This document shows positions 50,296 through 63,010 of a stretch of 64,000 nt of DNA, in pieces. A program made the translations under genes and the position numbers. Within the stretch, counting starts at the first letter, position 1; the number at the start of each line of letters is the position of its first letter. The notes beneath the pieces are model-generated. The model did no database searches. It was not told where the DNA came from and was given only the letters and a program-made list of their open reading frames with translations. Source of the DNA: Thiocapsa marina 5811 (GTDB lineage: Bacteria > Pseudomonadota > Gammaproteobacteria > Chromatiales > Chromatiaceae). The stretch is from assembly GCF_000223985.1 (NCBI RefSeq), contig NZ_AFWV01000001.1, forward strand, positions 186,001 through 250,000, written 5' to 3'.

Positions 50296-50346
50296 CCGAG
50301 GCCGATCCCGTCCAAGAACATCGCATACCGCGCCGGGCGCGGTTTA
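50296..50346. repeat. CGCGGTTTA repeat, truncated R unit (copy D)
   Basis: Only the right ~50 bp of an R unit are present: GCCGATCCCGTCCA, ACATCGCATACCGC and GGGCGCGGTTTA. It ends 3 bp before the stop codon of the PH-like gene and lies between convergent genes. Confidence 0.8.
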
Positions 50347-50349
50347 GAT

Positions 50350-50814
50350 TCAAAGCCCGTCAATGCGGCTTTTCGCCTCCGCTGCAGTGCCTTGTCGGGC
50401 GCCGATACACTTCAGGGCATCGCCAAACTGCCGAGCCTTTTCTGTCTTGAATTTGAATTCAATCACCCCGTCCCATTTGTCTCGAAAGACCGACGACTCA
50501 AATGAAACCAACAGTATCCCGGAGTCCGGGACATCGAAATACAGCGCTGAAACCCTGGGATCGTCTACGCCAATATTGATCTGGCGTTTCGCGTAAGTGA
50601 AACAAAGGATCCGCTTTTTTGTTATCACAAGGCAACCGGAAAAACCCTCCGAGCGACGAATGTAGCGCTTCCCTGGACCCTTAACGTTCTTTGTAACGAG
50701 ACGACCGCCGATCCCTTCATCACAGACGACAACCCCCTCTTCCTGAAGAACCGGGAGAATTTTTTTGGGTATAGCCCCAAAGCCGAGCAGCCTGTATAGA
50801 AAGGTTTTATTCAT
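50350..50814 (-). CDS. Hypothetical protein with PH/GRAM-like strand pattern
   Basis: A 154-aa protein, no family firmly recognised. It is beta-rich with phrases such as EGFSGCLVITKKRILCFTYAKRQ and SALYFDVPDSGILLVSFESS, reminiscent of PH/GRAM-like domains that sense a stress-induced ligand; it has no signal peptide. Base composition is visibly more AT-rich than neighbours (several T/A runs, for example at 50760-50766), suggesting separate acquisition. The ATG at 50814 is chosen because the frame upstream runs through the TetR gene. It is convergent with the DUF4139 gene and downstream of the tetR gene. Confidence 0.6.
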   Translation of the reverse strand: MNKTFLYRLLGFGAIPKKILPVLQEEGVVVCDEGIGGRLVTKNVKGPGKRYIRRSEGFSGCLVITKKRILCFTYAKRQINIGVDDPRVSALYFDVPDSGILLVSFESSVFRDKWDGVIEFKFKTEKARQFGDALKCIGARQGTAAEAKSRIDGL

Positions 50815-50927
50815 CCGAGTTCGCCCTGCATCCAATAAGCAGTTCCGGAGAAGTTCGTTCAATAATAGCTGCCATGCGGCCCGGCGCCAATCGCTCGTCG
50901 GACGGGTGTCGACGGGCGGACGTAGGC

Positions 50928-51524
50928 TCAAAGGAGCGCGCGCAAGGCGGCCCTCAGCAGCGGCAGCAGCGCCGCCTTGTCGAGATCGGGGTGGCTGATG
51001 GCGCGTCCCGAGAGGCCGTCGAAGAGGGCCATGATGACCTCGATCGAGGCTTCGGCATCGCCGAGCTCCATCCCGCGGGCTTGCCGGGCGGCGCGATGCA
51101 GGGCGCAAAGGCGCTCGCGCTTGGCGGCGTCGGCCGCGCGGACGATCTCGGCGACGGCCGGATTGCGGGCGGCCTCGGCGAGCATCTCCATCTCCAGTGC
51201 GGCGGTGTCCAGGTCGGTCTTCTCGTTCAGGCCGACCTCGACTCGGTCGATCATCGCCTGAAAGAGGTCGTCTTCGCTCTCGAATTGCAGAACCATCTCG
51301 AGCGAGCGTTCCAACTTGCGCTGCACCAAGGCGCCGATGATGGCCTCCTTGCTCTCGAAGAAGTGATAGATGTGGCCCGGACTCATCCCGGCCGCCTTCG
51401 AGATCTTCGCGATGCTGGTCCCGTGAAATCCATCGCGCACGAAACAGGCGGCCGCGGCGTCGAGGATCTGTTGACGCCTCGCCTGGCCGCGGTTGGGTTC
51501 CTGCTCTCGATCCGACCCCTGCAT
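50928..51524 (-). CDS. TetR-family transcriptional regulator, AcrR-like
   Basis: A 198-aa repressor. The helix-turn-helix is at residues 17-62 (QQILDAAAACFVRDGFHGTSIAKISKAAGMSPGHIYHFFESKEAIIGAL), followed by a helical ligand-binding domain. It is divergently transcribed from an efflux pump operon, the classic arrangement of a local repressor, and the shared gap holds an 18-bp palindrome at 51671-51688. Confidence 0.93.
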   Translation of the reverse strand: MQGSDREQEPNRGQARRQQILDAAAACFVRDGFHGTSIAKISKAAGMSPGHIYHFFESKEAIIGALVQRKLERSLEMVLQFESEDDLFQAMIDRVEVGLNEKTDLDTAALEMEMLAEAARNPAVAEIVRAADAAKRERLCALHRAARQARGMELGDAEASIEVIMALFDGLSGRAISHPDLDKAALLPLLRAALRALL

Positions 51525-51670
51525 ACTGACTCCTCCGCTGCCTGTTCGCGCCGTTGCACGGGCGCTCTTTGATGAGGGCGCCGAAGACGGCGCCGCAACG
51601 ACCCGAACCGCGCACGCCGCCTGACACCTTGACCTCGTCGACTCGCCGGTCTAAAGTTCGGTCACGAACT

Positions 51671-51688
51671 AGAATGAACGTTCACTCT
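51671..51688. promoter_or_regulatory. Candidate TetR-type operator
   Basis: AGAATGAACGTTCACTCT is an 18-bp palindrome with one mismatch, in the tetR-efflux gap, 40 bp upstream of the adaptor gene start. It resembles operators of AcrR-like regulators; binding is inferred. Confidence 0.65.
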
Positions 51689-51727
51689 AAATCAGTCAAC
51701 GGTCGACACCGCACTTCGAGGTATCTC

Positions 51728-52906
51728 ATGGGATCCGCCCGCCGCCAGATCGGCATCGCCCTCGCCTTGCCGATCGGCATCGCACTGCTCCTCGCCGGAT
51801 GCAATCAGACGCCTGCAGGCAACGCTGCGCCCGCGGCACCCCCGCCGCCCGAGGTCGGGACGGTCACGGTCGTCGCCCGCCCGACCACGCTGACGACCGA
51901 GCTCCCCGGCCGCACCGTACCTTATCGGATCGCCGAGGTGCGACCGCGCGTCAGCGGCCTCATCCAGGATCGACTCTTTACGGAAGGCGGCGAGATCAGC
52001 GCGGGTCAAGTGCTCTATCAGATCGACCCCGCCGTCTACCAGTCGGCCTACGACAGCGCCGAGGCCGCGCTGGCACGCTCGCAGGCGACCTTGGATCGGG
52101 CGCGACTGAAGGCCGATCGCTATGCGCTTCTCGCAAAGTCCAAGGCGGTCAGTCAGGAGGACAACGACGACACCCAGGCGGCGCTCAAGGAGGCCGCTGC
52201 CAGTGTCGCCGTCGATCAGGCGGCCTTGGAGCGCGCGCAGATCGACCTCGCCTATAGCCGGGTCGAGTCACCGATCGCCGGGCGGATCGGCCGTTCGACC
52301 GTCACTCAAGGTGCGTTGGTGACGGCCAACCAGGCCGAAGCGCTGGCGACCGTGCAGCAGATCGATCCCATTTACGTCGACCTCACCCAATCCAGCACCC
52401 AGCTGCTCAAGCTGCGGCGCGCCTTGGCCGACGGTCGCCTGGAGACGCCAGACGGCGAGCAGGCGAAGGTGACGCTTATCTTGGAGGACGGCAGGGTCCA
52501 CCCGCATGCGGGACGCCTGGAATCCTCCGAGGTCACGGTCGACCAGGGGACCGGCACGGTCACGTTGCGGGCCACCATCCCGAACCCCGAGCAAGAGCTT
52601 CTGCCGGGGATGTTCGTCCGCGCCCGGGTGGAGGAAGGCATCCGCCCGGACGCCATCCTGGTTCCGCAACAGGGTGTCCAGCACGATCGTCGCGGCAACC
52701 CGATCGCCTTGGTCGTCAACGACGAGGGCACGGTGGAGGAGCGCAAGATCGAGACGACGCGCACCATCGGCGACCGATGGCTGGTGGACGCCGGGCTTGA
52801 GCCGGGCGATCGCGTCATCGTCGAGGGCAGCCAAAAGGCGCGACCGGGAACGCAAGTACGGGTGATGGACCTTGGCGGTCAGCCGGGCTTTGCGGCGGTG
52901 GATTGA
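51728..52906 (+). CDS. RND efflux periplasmic adaptor (AcrA-like lipoprotein)
   Basis: A 392-aa membrane fusion protein. The ATG at 51728 has GAGG at 7 nt and gives a lipoprotein signal with lipobox LLAGC (Cys25). The barrel-sandwich/lipoyl domain ([30 protein letters not shown]), the alpha-helical hairpin ([28 protein letters not shown]), the second lipoyl half ([20 protein letters not shown]) and the beta-barrel with [14 protein letters not shown] are in the usual order. It links the inner-membrane pump encoded next to an outer-membrane channel that is not in this window. Confidence 0.95.
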   Translation: MGSARRQIGIALALPIGIALLLAGCNQTPAGNAAPAAPPPPEVGTVTVVARPTTLTTELPGRTVPYRIAEVRPRVSGLIQDRLFTEGGEISAGQVLYQIDPAVYQSAYDSAEAALARSQATLDRARLKADRYALLAKSKAVSQEDNDDTQAALKEAAASVAVDQAALERAQIDLAYSRVESPIAGRIGRSTVTQGALVTANQAEALATVQQIDPIYVDLTQSSTQLLKLRRALADGRLETPDGEQAKVTLILEDGRVHPHAGRLESSEVTVDQGTGTVTLRATIPNPEQELLPGMFVRARVEEGIRPDAILVPQQGVQHDRRGNPIALVVNDEGTVEERKIETTRTIGDRWLVDAGLEPGDRVIVEGSQKARPGTQVRVMDLGGQPGFAAVD

Positions 52907-52985
52907 GCCGCCAGCCGCCAGCCGCCAGCCGCCAGCCGCCAGCCGCCAGCCGCCAGCCGCCAGCCGCCAGCCGCCAGCCGCCAGC
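52906..52985. repeat. Heptanucleotide tandem repeat (AGCCGCC), 11 copies
   Basis: Eleven perfect or near-perfect AGCCGCC units start at the stop codon of the adaptor gene. They are followed by a smaller heptamer array at 53105-53133 (GCTGGAG/GCTGGAA units). The two arrays fill much of the 259-bp gap before the pump gene. Confidence 0.95.
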
Positions 52986-53104
52986 GGGGAGGCGCCGATC
53001 GGTCCCCTAAAGTTCCGAGCGGAACACCAATCGACCAAGCAGCCTCGCAACGCCAGCGACAACCAAGCAAAAGCGACATCGCAAGCTAAAGGCCGGATGC
53101 TGAA

Positions 53105-53133
53105 AGCTGGAGGCTGGAGGCTGGAAGCTGGCA
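53105..53133. repeat. Heptanucleotide tandem repeat (GCTGGAG units)
   Basis: Four 7-bp units (GCTGGAG, GCTGGAG, GCTGGAA, GCTGGC) directly before the RND permease start region. Confidence 0.85.
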
Positions 53134-53165
53134 ACCCACACTCCCGAACCAAGGACTCCAACCCC

Positions 53166-56100
53166 ATGGCCCGTTTCTTCATCGATCGACCCGTCTTCGC
53201 CTGGGTCATCGCGATCGTCATCATGCTGGCCGGGGTGCTGTCGATCCTGACGCTGCCGGTCGCCCAGTATCCGAGCATCGCGCCGCCGGCGATCTCCGTC
53301 ACCGCCAACTATCCGGGTGCCTCGGCCCAGACGCTGCAGGACTCGGTGACCCAGGTCATCGAGCAGCAGATGAACGGGCTCGACGGGCTGCGGTATATGT
53401 CCTCGACGAGCGAGTCGACGGGTGTCGCGACAGTCACTCTGACCTTCGAGAACGGAACGAATCCCGACGTCGCCCAGATGCAGGTCCAGAACAAGCTGCA
53501 GACGGCCACGGCGCTCTTGCCGGCCGAGGTGACCCAGCAAGGGCTGCAGGTCGCCAAATCGGTGCGTAACTTCATGATGGTCGTCGCCTTCGTCTCGCGT
53601 GACGGGCGGCTCGAGAGCGCGGATATGAGCGACTACATGGCCAGCCTGGTCAAGGATCCGCTCAGTCGCGTGCCCGGTGTCGGGGAGATCACCCTTTTCG
53701 GTGCCCAGTATGCGATGCGGATCTGGCTCGACCCGAACCGGCTCAACCAGTTCGGTCTGACGCCGACCGATGTCGCAACCGCCATCAAGGCCGAAAATGC
53801 CCAGATCTCGGCCGGTCAGCTCGGCGCTGTTCCGGCCGAGCCCGGCCAGCGGCTCAACGCCACCGTGAACGTGCAGAGCCGGCTCAACACGCCCGAGGCC
53901 TTCGGCGCGGTCCGGGTGCGCACCGCGGCCGACGGCTCCACGGTCTACCTGCGCGACGTGGCCCGCATCGAGCTGGGCAGCGAGAGCTACAACACCGCCG
54001 CCTTCCACAAGGGCAGCCCGGCCGCCGGCATGGCGATCCGTCTGGCGACCGGTGCCAATGCGCTGGAGACCGCCGCGGCCGTCCGCGCACGGCTCGACGA
54101 GCTTGCCCCCTTCTTCCCGGCCGGGGTCGAGGCGGTGTTTCCTTACGACACGACGCCCTTCGTGAAGATCTCCATCGGCGAGGTGATCAAGACCCTGATC
54201 GAGGCGGTGATCCTGGTCTTCCTGGTCATGTATCTGTTCCTGCAGAACCTGCGTGCGACCCTGATCCCGACGCTGGCCGTCCCGGTCGTGCTGCTCGGCA
54301 CCTTCGGCGTGCTGGCGGCCTTCGGCTATTCGATCAATACCCTGACCCTGTTCGCGATGGTGCTGGCGATCGGTCTGCTGGTGGACGACGCCATCGTGGT
54401 GGTCGAGAACGTCGAGCGCGTCATGCACGAGGAGGGTCTGCCGCCCAAGGAGGCGACACGCCGCTCCATGGATCAGATCACCGGTGCCCTGATCGGCATC
54501 GCGCTGGTGCTCTCCGCCGTGTTCGTGCCCATGGCCTTCTTCGGCGGCTCGACCGGGGTCATCTACCGGCAGTTCTCCATCACCATCGTCTCGGCCATGC
54601 TCCTGTCCGTGGTGGTCGCCCTGACCCTGAGCCCGGCCTTGGCGGCGACCTTGCTCAAACCCGGACATCAGGGCGAGCGACGCGGCTTCTTCGGCTGGTT
54701 CAACCGCAACTTCAACCGCGGCACGACAGGCTATGTGAGGGGTGTGAAGGGCATTCTGGGACGACGCAAGCTATTCCTCGCGGTCTATCTCATGCTCGTT
54801 ATCGCCCTGGGTCTGTCCTATGCGCGCCTGCCGACCGCCTTCCTGCCGGACGAGGACCAGGGCATCCTCATCACCCAGGTGATGCTGCCCGCCGGCGCGA
54901 CACGCGAGCGCACGCTTGAAGTCCTGCGCGAGGTCGAGCGCCACTTCCTCGAAGACGAGTCCGAGGCGGTCCAGGAGCTCATCACCGTGGCCGGCTTCAG
55001 CTTCGCCGGACAGGGCCAGAACATGGCGTTCGGGTTCGTGCGCATGAAGGACTGGGACGAGCGCAAACGGCCGGACCTGAAGGTGAAGGCGGTCGCCGGG
55101 CGGGCGATGAAGGCCTTCTCGCAGATCCGCGATGCGCAAGTCTTCGCCTTCGTCCCGCCGGCCGTCATCGAGCTCGGCACCGGAACGGGCTGGGACGCCC
55201 AGCTTCAGGACCGCGGCGGGATCGGTCACGAGGCCCTGATGGCCGCGCGCGGTCAGTTCCTCGGGATGGCGAACGCCGATCCTGCCCTCGCCGCGGTCCG
55301 ACCCAACGGACGCGAGGACGAGGCGCAGTTCAAGGTCGAGATCGACCGCACCAAGGCCGGCGCGCTCGGGCTCTCGCTCGCGGACATCAACACCGCGCTC
55401 TCCGCGGCCTGGGGCAGTGCCTATGTCGACGACTTCGTCCACGAAGGGCGGGTGAAAAAGGTCTATCTCCAGGCCGACGCGCCCTATCGGATGTTGCCCG
55501 AGGACCTGGACGACTGGCATGCCCGCAACGCCGACGGCGAGATGGTCCCCTTCTCCGCCTTCGCCAGCGGAAGCTGGGTCTATGGCTCGCCCCGCTTGGA
55601 GCGCTACAACGGGCTGCCCTCCGCGCAGGTGATGGGTCAGGCCGCGCCCGGGGTGAGCTCGGGCGAGGCCATGGACGCGGTCGAGGCGTTGGTCGCCAAG
55701 CTCCCGCCGGGGATCGGTCTGGAATGGACCGGGCTGTCGTTCGAGGAGCGCGCCGCCGGTGCCCAGGCGCCCCTGCTCTATGCACTCTCGGCACTGGTGG
55801 TCTTCCTGGCGCTCGCCGCACTCTACGAGAGCTGGTCGGTGCCCTTCGCGGTGATCCTGGCGGTGCCGCTCGGGGTCTTGGGTGCCGTGCTCGCCGTCAC
55901 CTGGCGCGGACTGCCGGCCGACATCTATTTCCAGGTCGGACTGCTCGCGACCATCGGACTCTCGGCGAAGAACGCCATCCTCATCGTGGAATTCGCAAAG
56001 ACGCTTCAGGAACAAGGCAAGGGGGCCGTCGCCGCGGCCCTGGAGGCGGCACGGATGCGGCTGCGGCCGATCCTCATGACCTCGCTCGCCTTCGGCTTCG

Positions 56101-56315
56101 GCGTGGTCCCGCTCGCGATCAGCTCGGGTGCGGGCTCGGGGGCGCAGAACGCGATCGGTACGGGTGTGCTCGGAGGTGTCGTCGCCGGGACCTTGCTCAA
56201 CGTTCTGTTCGTGCCGCTCTTCTTCGTGGCGATCCGATCGCGGCTGGATCGGCGGACGGCTCGGGAGGCGTCGGAGCAGGCGGTCGTAGCAGCGCCGACA
56301 CCGGCTAGGCCGTAG
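53166..56315 (+). CDS. RND multidrug efflux permease (AcrB/MexB family)
   Basis: A 1049-aa proton-driven pump. The start [20 protein letters not shown] is the canonical HAE1 N-terminus; an open frame extends upstream only because it reads through heptamer repeats. The porter domain phrase [14 protein letters not shown] and the proton-relay aspartates of TM4 in [16 protein letters not shown] (Asp-Asp) are present, as is the TM10-TM11 region [20 protein letters not shown]. Twelve transmembrane helices and two large periplasmic loops are expected. It forms a tripartite system with the upstream adaptor. The outer-membrane partner is not in the window. Confidence 0.96.
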   Translation: MARFFIDRPVFAWVIAIVIMLAGVLSILTLPVAQYPSIAPPAISVTANYPGASAQTLQDSVTQVIEQQMNGLDGLRYMSSTSESTGVATVTLTFENGTNPDVAQMQVQNKLQTATALLPAEVTQQGLQVAKSVRNFMMVVAFVSRDGRLESADMSDYMASLVKDPLSRVPGVGEITLFGAQYAMRIWLDPNRLNQFGLTPTDVATAIKAENAQISAGQLGAVPAEPGQRLNATVNVQSRLNTPEAFGAVRVRTAADGSTVYLRDVARIELGSESYNTAAFHKGSPAAGMAIRLATGANALETAAAVRARLDELAPFFPAGVEAVFPYDTTPFVKISIGEVIKTLIEAVILVFLVMYLFLQNLRATLIPTLAVPVVLLGTFGVLAAFGYSINTLTLFAMVLAIGLLVDDAIVVVENVERVMHEEGLPPKEATRRSMDQITGALIGIALVLSAVFVPMAFFGGSTGVIYRQFSITIVSAMLLSVVVALTLSPALAATLLKPGHQGERRGFFGWFNRNFNRGTTGYVRGVKGILGRRKLFLAVYLMLVIALGLSYARLPTAFLPDEDQGILITQVMLPAGATRERTLEVLREVERHFLEDESEAVQELITVAGFSFAGQGQNMAFGFVRMKDWDERKRPDLKVKAVAGRAMKAFSQIRDAQVFAFVPPAVIELGTGTGWDAQLQDRGGIGHEALMAARGQFLGMANADPALAAVRPNGREDEAQFKVEIDRTKAGALGLSLADINTALSAAWGSAYVDDFVHEGRVKKVYLQADAPYRMLPEDLDDWHARNADGEMVPFSAFASGSWVYGSPRLERYNGLPSAQVMGQAAPGVSSGEAMDAVEALVAKLPPGIGLEWTGLSFEERAAGAQAPLLYALSALVVFLALAALYESWSVPFAVILAVPLGVLGAVLAVTWRGLPADIYFQVGLLATIGLSAKNAILIVEFAKTLQEQGKGAVAAALEAARMRLRPILMTSLAFGFGVVPLAISSGAGSGAQNAIGTGVLGGVVAGTLLNVLFVPLFFVAIRSRLDRRTAREASEQAVVAAPTPARP

Positions 56316-56387
56316 GTTGTGCCGAGCCGTGCGAGGCACATCAAACCACTTACGCCTCAAGTCTTCGGCAAACCGGCGCAGAACTTT

Positions 56388-56467
<80 letters not shown>

Positions 56468-56483
56468 AGCAGGGCTGTCGGCC

Positions 56484-59723
<3,240 letters not shown>

Positions 59724-59725
59724 CC

Positions 59726-59919
59726 TAAACCGCGTCCGGAGCGACACTGCGTCATTTTCATTTTGCGTTTGGCCTTGGAGATGTCCTCGATCTCGGTGAG
59801 ACGCGGTTTAGAATTTAATATTTTTTAATACCTTAAACCGCGCCAGCTCCGACAGCCGTCGGAGCTGGCGCGGCCAATCCATTCCAATAAATGACGCATA
59901 CCGCACCGGGCGCGGTTTA
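59726..59919. repeat. CGCGGTTTA composite repeat, copy E (L-spacer-R)
   Basis: L unit 59726-59810 (TAAACCGCGTCCGG...GACGCGGTTTA), AT-rich spacer 59811-59833, R unit 59834-59919 (TAAACCGCGCCAGCTCC...GGGCGCGGTTTA). It lies between imuB and dnaE2 inside the SOS mutagenesis operon; its left end begins 3 bp from the dnaE2 ATG. The R unit has an extra internal inverted repeat (GCGCCAGCTCCGAC / GTCGGAGCTGGCGC). Confidence 0.92.
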
Positions 59920-59961
59920 GATCCGGCACTTGAACGGCCCCTGGAGAGCGTCCCGCCAGGA

Positions 59962-61446
59962 TCACTCCACCTGACCATGCACGAACCAGCCGCGACGCAC
60001 CCGATCGTAGAAGACCCACAAGAGCTCGCCTTTACGGGTTTCGGCAAAGTGATACTCCCGGTGCAATGCACGTACCCACCAGCCGCCGGCGACCACATAG
60101 GGGCCCCAGACCCGCACCACCGGTCCCTGCTCCAAGCCGTGGAGCATCCAGCCGTCCGGCTCATGGCGTGGGCGCGGCGGCAAGGGGATCGGACGCCTGT
60201 AGAGACGACGCACCAGACGGCGCTGCAGACGCGTGCGCGGATGCGCCGGCTCCAGTCGGGACAAGGGCTCCCACGCGAAGCTGTTCTCGGGCAGATGACC
60301 CGAGCTCAGCCGCGCCCGCACCACCGACTGCTCGCCGAATGCTGCCCGCACGCGCGCCAAGGCACGATTGGCCGCCTCCAGGTCGCGGCGCGGCCGGACG
60401 GCGAGCAGCTCGAGCTGGCGCTGCTCGGGGTTGACGGCACGGACGAGCAGATGCAGCTCCTCGACACCGTCCGGCAGGCGTGCCGCCGACAGACGCAGAC
60501 GGATCAGCTCCAGGATCTGTCGGGCATCCAGGGTTGGGGCAGCCGGGCGGATGCGCTCCTTGTGCTCGCCCAGACGCTCGAAGCGAAACAGCAGCCGCAG
60601 CTCTTCGAGGACCTGACCGCGCCCGGCAAGCTCCTCCAGAAGCGGCGGCAGCCGCGTCTCGATCAGAGCCATCAGGCGCTCGACATCGGTCTCGGGCCGA
60701 TCGAGGATCAGTCGAGTCGTCACCGGCTCGACCGGGTGCTCGGGCTGCAGCGGGAGATTCAGCTCGCCCGAGGCCATCCGGTGCAGATCGAAGGCGGCCT
60801 TCCCGTAGCGCCGACGGATGCCCTCGGACGGCAACCGGAGAAAGGCACCGAGGCTGTGCACGCCGAGCTTGGCGAGCGCGTCTCGTGTGCCGGGCGCGAT
60901 CGCCAACCGCTCCAGGGGCACCTCCTGCAGAGCAGCCTGCTCCTCGGCCGCATCGTGCAGGACACGCACGCCTTGTCCGGATCTGGCGAGCGCATAGGTC
61001 GCGAAGCGGCGAAAGCCGACGACCACGACGGCGCTCAAACCCATCGCCGAGAGTCCCGTCTCGATCCCCGCGGCCCAGGCGTCGAGCGACCCGTAGAGCG
61101 GCTCGAGCCCGGACGCATCGAGCCAGAAGACACCGGGCTCTTCCGCGGATGGCTCGACATGCGGGCTTTGCTCGCGCAGCCGGCGGGAGACGGCGAGGAC
61201 AGCCCGATCGATCTGCGCCTTGGGCACCGGGGCGGCGCGCAGATCCCCGCTCAGCGACAGGGCCGCAGCAAAGGACATGCCCGAGAGGATGCGTGCGGCA
61301 CGCGCGGACGCATTGACCCACAAGACGATGCCCCGCGGCTGATCGCTGTCGACGACGGCGACCGGATGCCCCCGCCACTCGGGATGCTGCCGCAGCAGGA
61401 GTTGAAGCGGGAAGGCCGGCAGATCAAGACAGGCCATCCGGTCCAT
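59962..61446 (-). CDS. imuB: Y-family polymerase-like protein ImuB
   Basis: A 494-aa protein of the DinB/UmuC fold used to recruit DnaE2 to the sliding clamp. From the ATG at 61446 (GGAG at about 8 nt) it reads MDRMACLDLPAFPLQLLLRQ, then the palm/finger region (PRGIVLWVNASARAARILSGM), thumb HhH-like segment (LAIAPGTRDALAKLGVHSLGAFLRLPSEGIRRRYG) and little-finger part. The DDE catalytic triad of active Y-family polymerases is not evident, as is usual for ImuB. The C-terminus ends with the DUF6504-type block (WVFYDRVRRGWFVHGQVE). It overlaps imuA by 23 bp; the gap to dnaE2 is 238 bp and filled by repeat copy E. Confidence 0.93.
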   Translation of the reverse strand: MDRMACLDLPAFPLQLLLRQHPEWRGHPVAVVDSDQPRGIVLWVNASARAARILSGMSFAAALSLSGDLRAAPVPKAQIDRAVLAVSRRLREQSPHVEPSAEEPGVFWLDASGLEPLYGSLDAWAAGIETGLSAMGLSAVVVVGFRRFATYALARSGQGVRVLHDAAEEQAALQEVPLERLAIAPGTRDALAKLGVHSLGAFLRLPSEGIRRRYGKAAFDLHRMASGELNLPLQPEHPVEPVTTRLILDRPETDVERLMALIETRLPPLLEELAGRGQVLEELRLLFRFERLGEHKERIRPAAPTLDARQILELIRLRLSAARLPDGVEELHLLVRAVNPEQRQLELLAVRPRRDLEAANRALARVRAAFGEQSVVRARLSSGHLPENSFAWEPLSRLEPAHPRTRLQRRLVRRLYRRPIPLPPRPRHEPDGWMLHGLEQGPVVRVWGPYVVAGGWWVRALHREYHFAETRKGELLWVFYDRVRRGWFVHGQVE

Positions 61447-62032
61447 GACAGAGCTCCGCGTAGGTCCGGCCCGGTCCCTGGCGCTTGTCCTTGAGGACGA
61501 GCGTCTCGCAGCGGAACAGCGGCGGCGCACGACCGGTGCGCGTCGCATCGGCGCGCAACGAGATCAGCGAGCCCAGCGACGGACGCTCCCGCCCCTTGCG
61601 CGTCAGACACAGGAGCGCCGTCTCGTGCTTCTTCGCGAGCGCGGCGAGGCGTGTCTGCGCGGCCAGCGGGAGGTCGTCGTCGGTGCCCAGATCGAGCACG
61701 ACAAGACCGAAGGCACCCGAGCGCAACAGCAGGTCGGCCGCCCGCGCGGCCTCGAGCGCACCCTGTGCCCACACGACCGCCAAGGCACTCAGATCGATCC
61801 CGACCGCCGCGACATCCGGCGGATAAAAGCCGCTGTCGCGCCCCGTCACCCAGACCACGGGCTCGTCGCACTGCTGAGCCTCGGCCACCAGCCCCATGGC
61901 CAGCGTCAGCGCCGCAGTCGCCTCCCCGCCCGAGATCTCGGCAAAGCGACCGCGAAAGGCAGCCAGCCCCCATGAGACGGGCGCCCGGCTCGGCTTGAGC
62001 CCGCGTTGAAGATCCGAAAAGGCCGCCTTCAT
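61424..62032 (-). CDS. imuA: Translesion synthesis accessory protein ImuA
   Basis: A 202-aa RecA/SulA-like protein of the imuA-imuB-dnaE2 cassette. Characteristic phrases are GLAAFRGRFAEISGGEATAALTLAMGLVAEAQ, WVTGRDSGFYPPDVAAVGID and LAALAKKHETALLCLTRKGRE near the C-terminal end. It lacks a canonical Walker A, as ImuA proteins often do. It supports recruitment of the mutagenic polymerases. A heptamer repeat (62056-62111) separates it from lexA. Confidence 0.9.
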   Translation of the reverse strand: MKAAFSDLQRGLKPSRAPVSWGLAAFRGRFAEISGGEATAALTLAMGLVAEAQQCDEPVVWVTGRDSGFYPPDVAAVGIDLSALAVVWAQGALEAARAADLLLRSGAFGLVVLDLGTDDDLPLAAQTRLAALAKKHETALLCLTRKGRERPSLGSLISLRADATRTGRAPPLFRCETLVLKDKRQGPGRTYAELCHGPDGLS

Positions 62033-62055
62033 CGAGATGCTCCGATCGTTTGACG

Positions 62056-62111
62056 TTAGCTGTTAGCTGATGGCTGATAGCTGGAGGCTGGAGGCTGGTG
62101 GCCGGCGGCTG
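62056..62111. repeat. Heptanucleotide tandem repeat (xxxGCTG units) between lexA and imuA
   Basis: Roughly eight 7-bp units: TTAGCTG twice, ATGGCTG, ATAGCTG, GAGGCTG twice, then GTGGCCG and GCGGCTG. The array ends 13 bp before the lexA stop and begins 23 bp upstream of the imuA ATG. Confidence 0.85.
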
Positions 62112-62124
62112 AAAGCCCCCTCTC

Positions 62125-62760
62125 TCAATCGAGATAACGCCGCACCTCGATCACCCGCCCCAGCACCTGGAGCGCATCCGGATCCGGCGTCATGACCTCG
62201 TAATCGGGGTTTGCCGGATGCAGCTCGATCCGGTCGCCGCGCCGCCGCAGACGCTTGATCGTCGCCTCCTCGCCCACCAGGGCAACGACGATCGCGCCGT
62301 CTTCGACACTGGGCAGACGCCACACGATGACGATGTCGCCGGGCAGGATGCCGGCGTCGCGCATGCTCTCGCCGCGCACACGCAGACCGAACAGCTCCTC
62401 GTTCGCGCCGACGCGGTCCGACTGCACCGGGAGATAGCCTTCGAGGTCCTCGACCGCCAACCCGAAGGCGCCGGCCGCGACGCGCCCGAGTAAGGGGACC
62501 AAGCGCGGCGGCGCGATCCGGTCTGCGCCGGAGAGGAGCACCGCTGCGTCCGCAAGCCGATAGCCCCGTGCCCGACCCGACTGCTTCTCGAGGCGCCCTT
62601 CGGACACCAGCGCCTCGAGATGCGCGCGCGCGGTCTGCACGGAGCGAAAACCGAACGCCTCCTGAACTTCCCGAACGGTCGGCGGTTGGCCGGCCAGGAG
62701 CCGTTCGCGCATGAGCTGGAACACCTGCTCGCGCGTCTGTCCGGTCGGTGTTCGCCCCAT
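62125..62760 (-). CDS. lexA: LexA-type SOS repressor
   Basis: A 211-aa repressor of the S24 family. The winged-helix N-terminal domain (1-70) includes TVREVQEAFGFRSVQTARAHLEALVSEGRL; the autocleavage bond is in RVAAGAF (Ala96-Gly97), with catalytic Ser132 (RGESMRDAGI) and Lys169 (EATIKRL). Self-cleavage is stimulated by RecA-ssDNA. It heads the lexA-imuA-imuB-dnaE2 group and is therefore probably the copy dedicated to this cassette (LexA2-like); a second lexA may exist elsewhere. The ATG at 62760 is preferred; a GTG one codon upstream is possible. Confidence 0.94.
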   Translation of the reverse strand: MGRTPTGQTREQVFQLMRERLLAGQPPTVREVQEAFGFRSVQTARAHLEALVSEGRLEKQSGRARGYRLADAAVLLSGADRIAPPRLVPLLGRVAAGAFGLAVEDLEGYLPVQSDRVGANEELFGLRVRGESMRDAGILPGDIVIVWRLPSVEDGAIVVALVGEEATIKRLRRRGDRIELHPANPDYEVMTPDPDALQVLGRVIEVRRYLD

Positions 62761-62798
62761 CACATCACCCTCGCTCGGCCGGGGAATCCCATGAACGC

Positions 62799-62819
62799 GT
62801 TATAGCATACATTTGTATG
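62799..62819 (-). promoter_or_regulatory. Candidate LexA operator and -10 element of the SOS cassette
   Basis: CATACATTTGTATG (62806-62819) is an inverted repeat (CATACA-NN-TGTATG) placed directly upstream of a -10-like TATAAC (62799-62804), about 46 bp before lexA. No similar site is seen before imuA or dnaE2, so the cassette may be transcribed from this single promoter. The motif differs from the E. coli CTGT-N8-ACAG box. It ends 2 bp before repeat copy F. Confidence 0.55.
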
Positions 62820-62820
62820 T

Positions 62821-63010
62821 TAAACCGCGCCATCGCAGTATGCGATATTTTTGGATGGGATCGGCCCCGGCAGACTTGACGACCGCCGGAGTCGGCGCGG
62901 TTTAAATTATTAAAAATATAAATAATTAAACCGCGTCCCCGCTAAGGGCCATGGATGCATCAAACGTCGAGCCTTCCCGAAAGTGAGCATCTCGCTCCGG
63001 ACGCGGTTTA
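62821..63010. repeat. CGCGGTTTA composite repeat, copy F (R-spacer-L orientation)
   Basis: R unit 62821-62904 (reverse orientation), AT-rich palindromic spacer 62905-62926, L unit 62927-63010 in reverse orientation. It fills the gap between the lexA promoter and the CusA-type gene, and its right end (CGCGGTTTA, 63002-63010) contains the TAA stop of the minus-strand pump gene. Units align with copies A and B over their length. Confidence 0.93.

Noticed and set aside
52906-52985. CRISPR-like array
   Set aside because: Units are 7 bp and contiguous with no spacers, so this is a simple tandem repeat.
52872-53165. N-terminal extension of the RND permease through the AGCCGCC array
   Set aside because: The added residues are repetitive (PPAASRQ) and come from the heptamer repeat; the pump family starts at MARFFIDRP.
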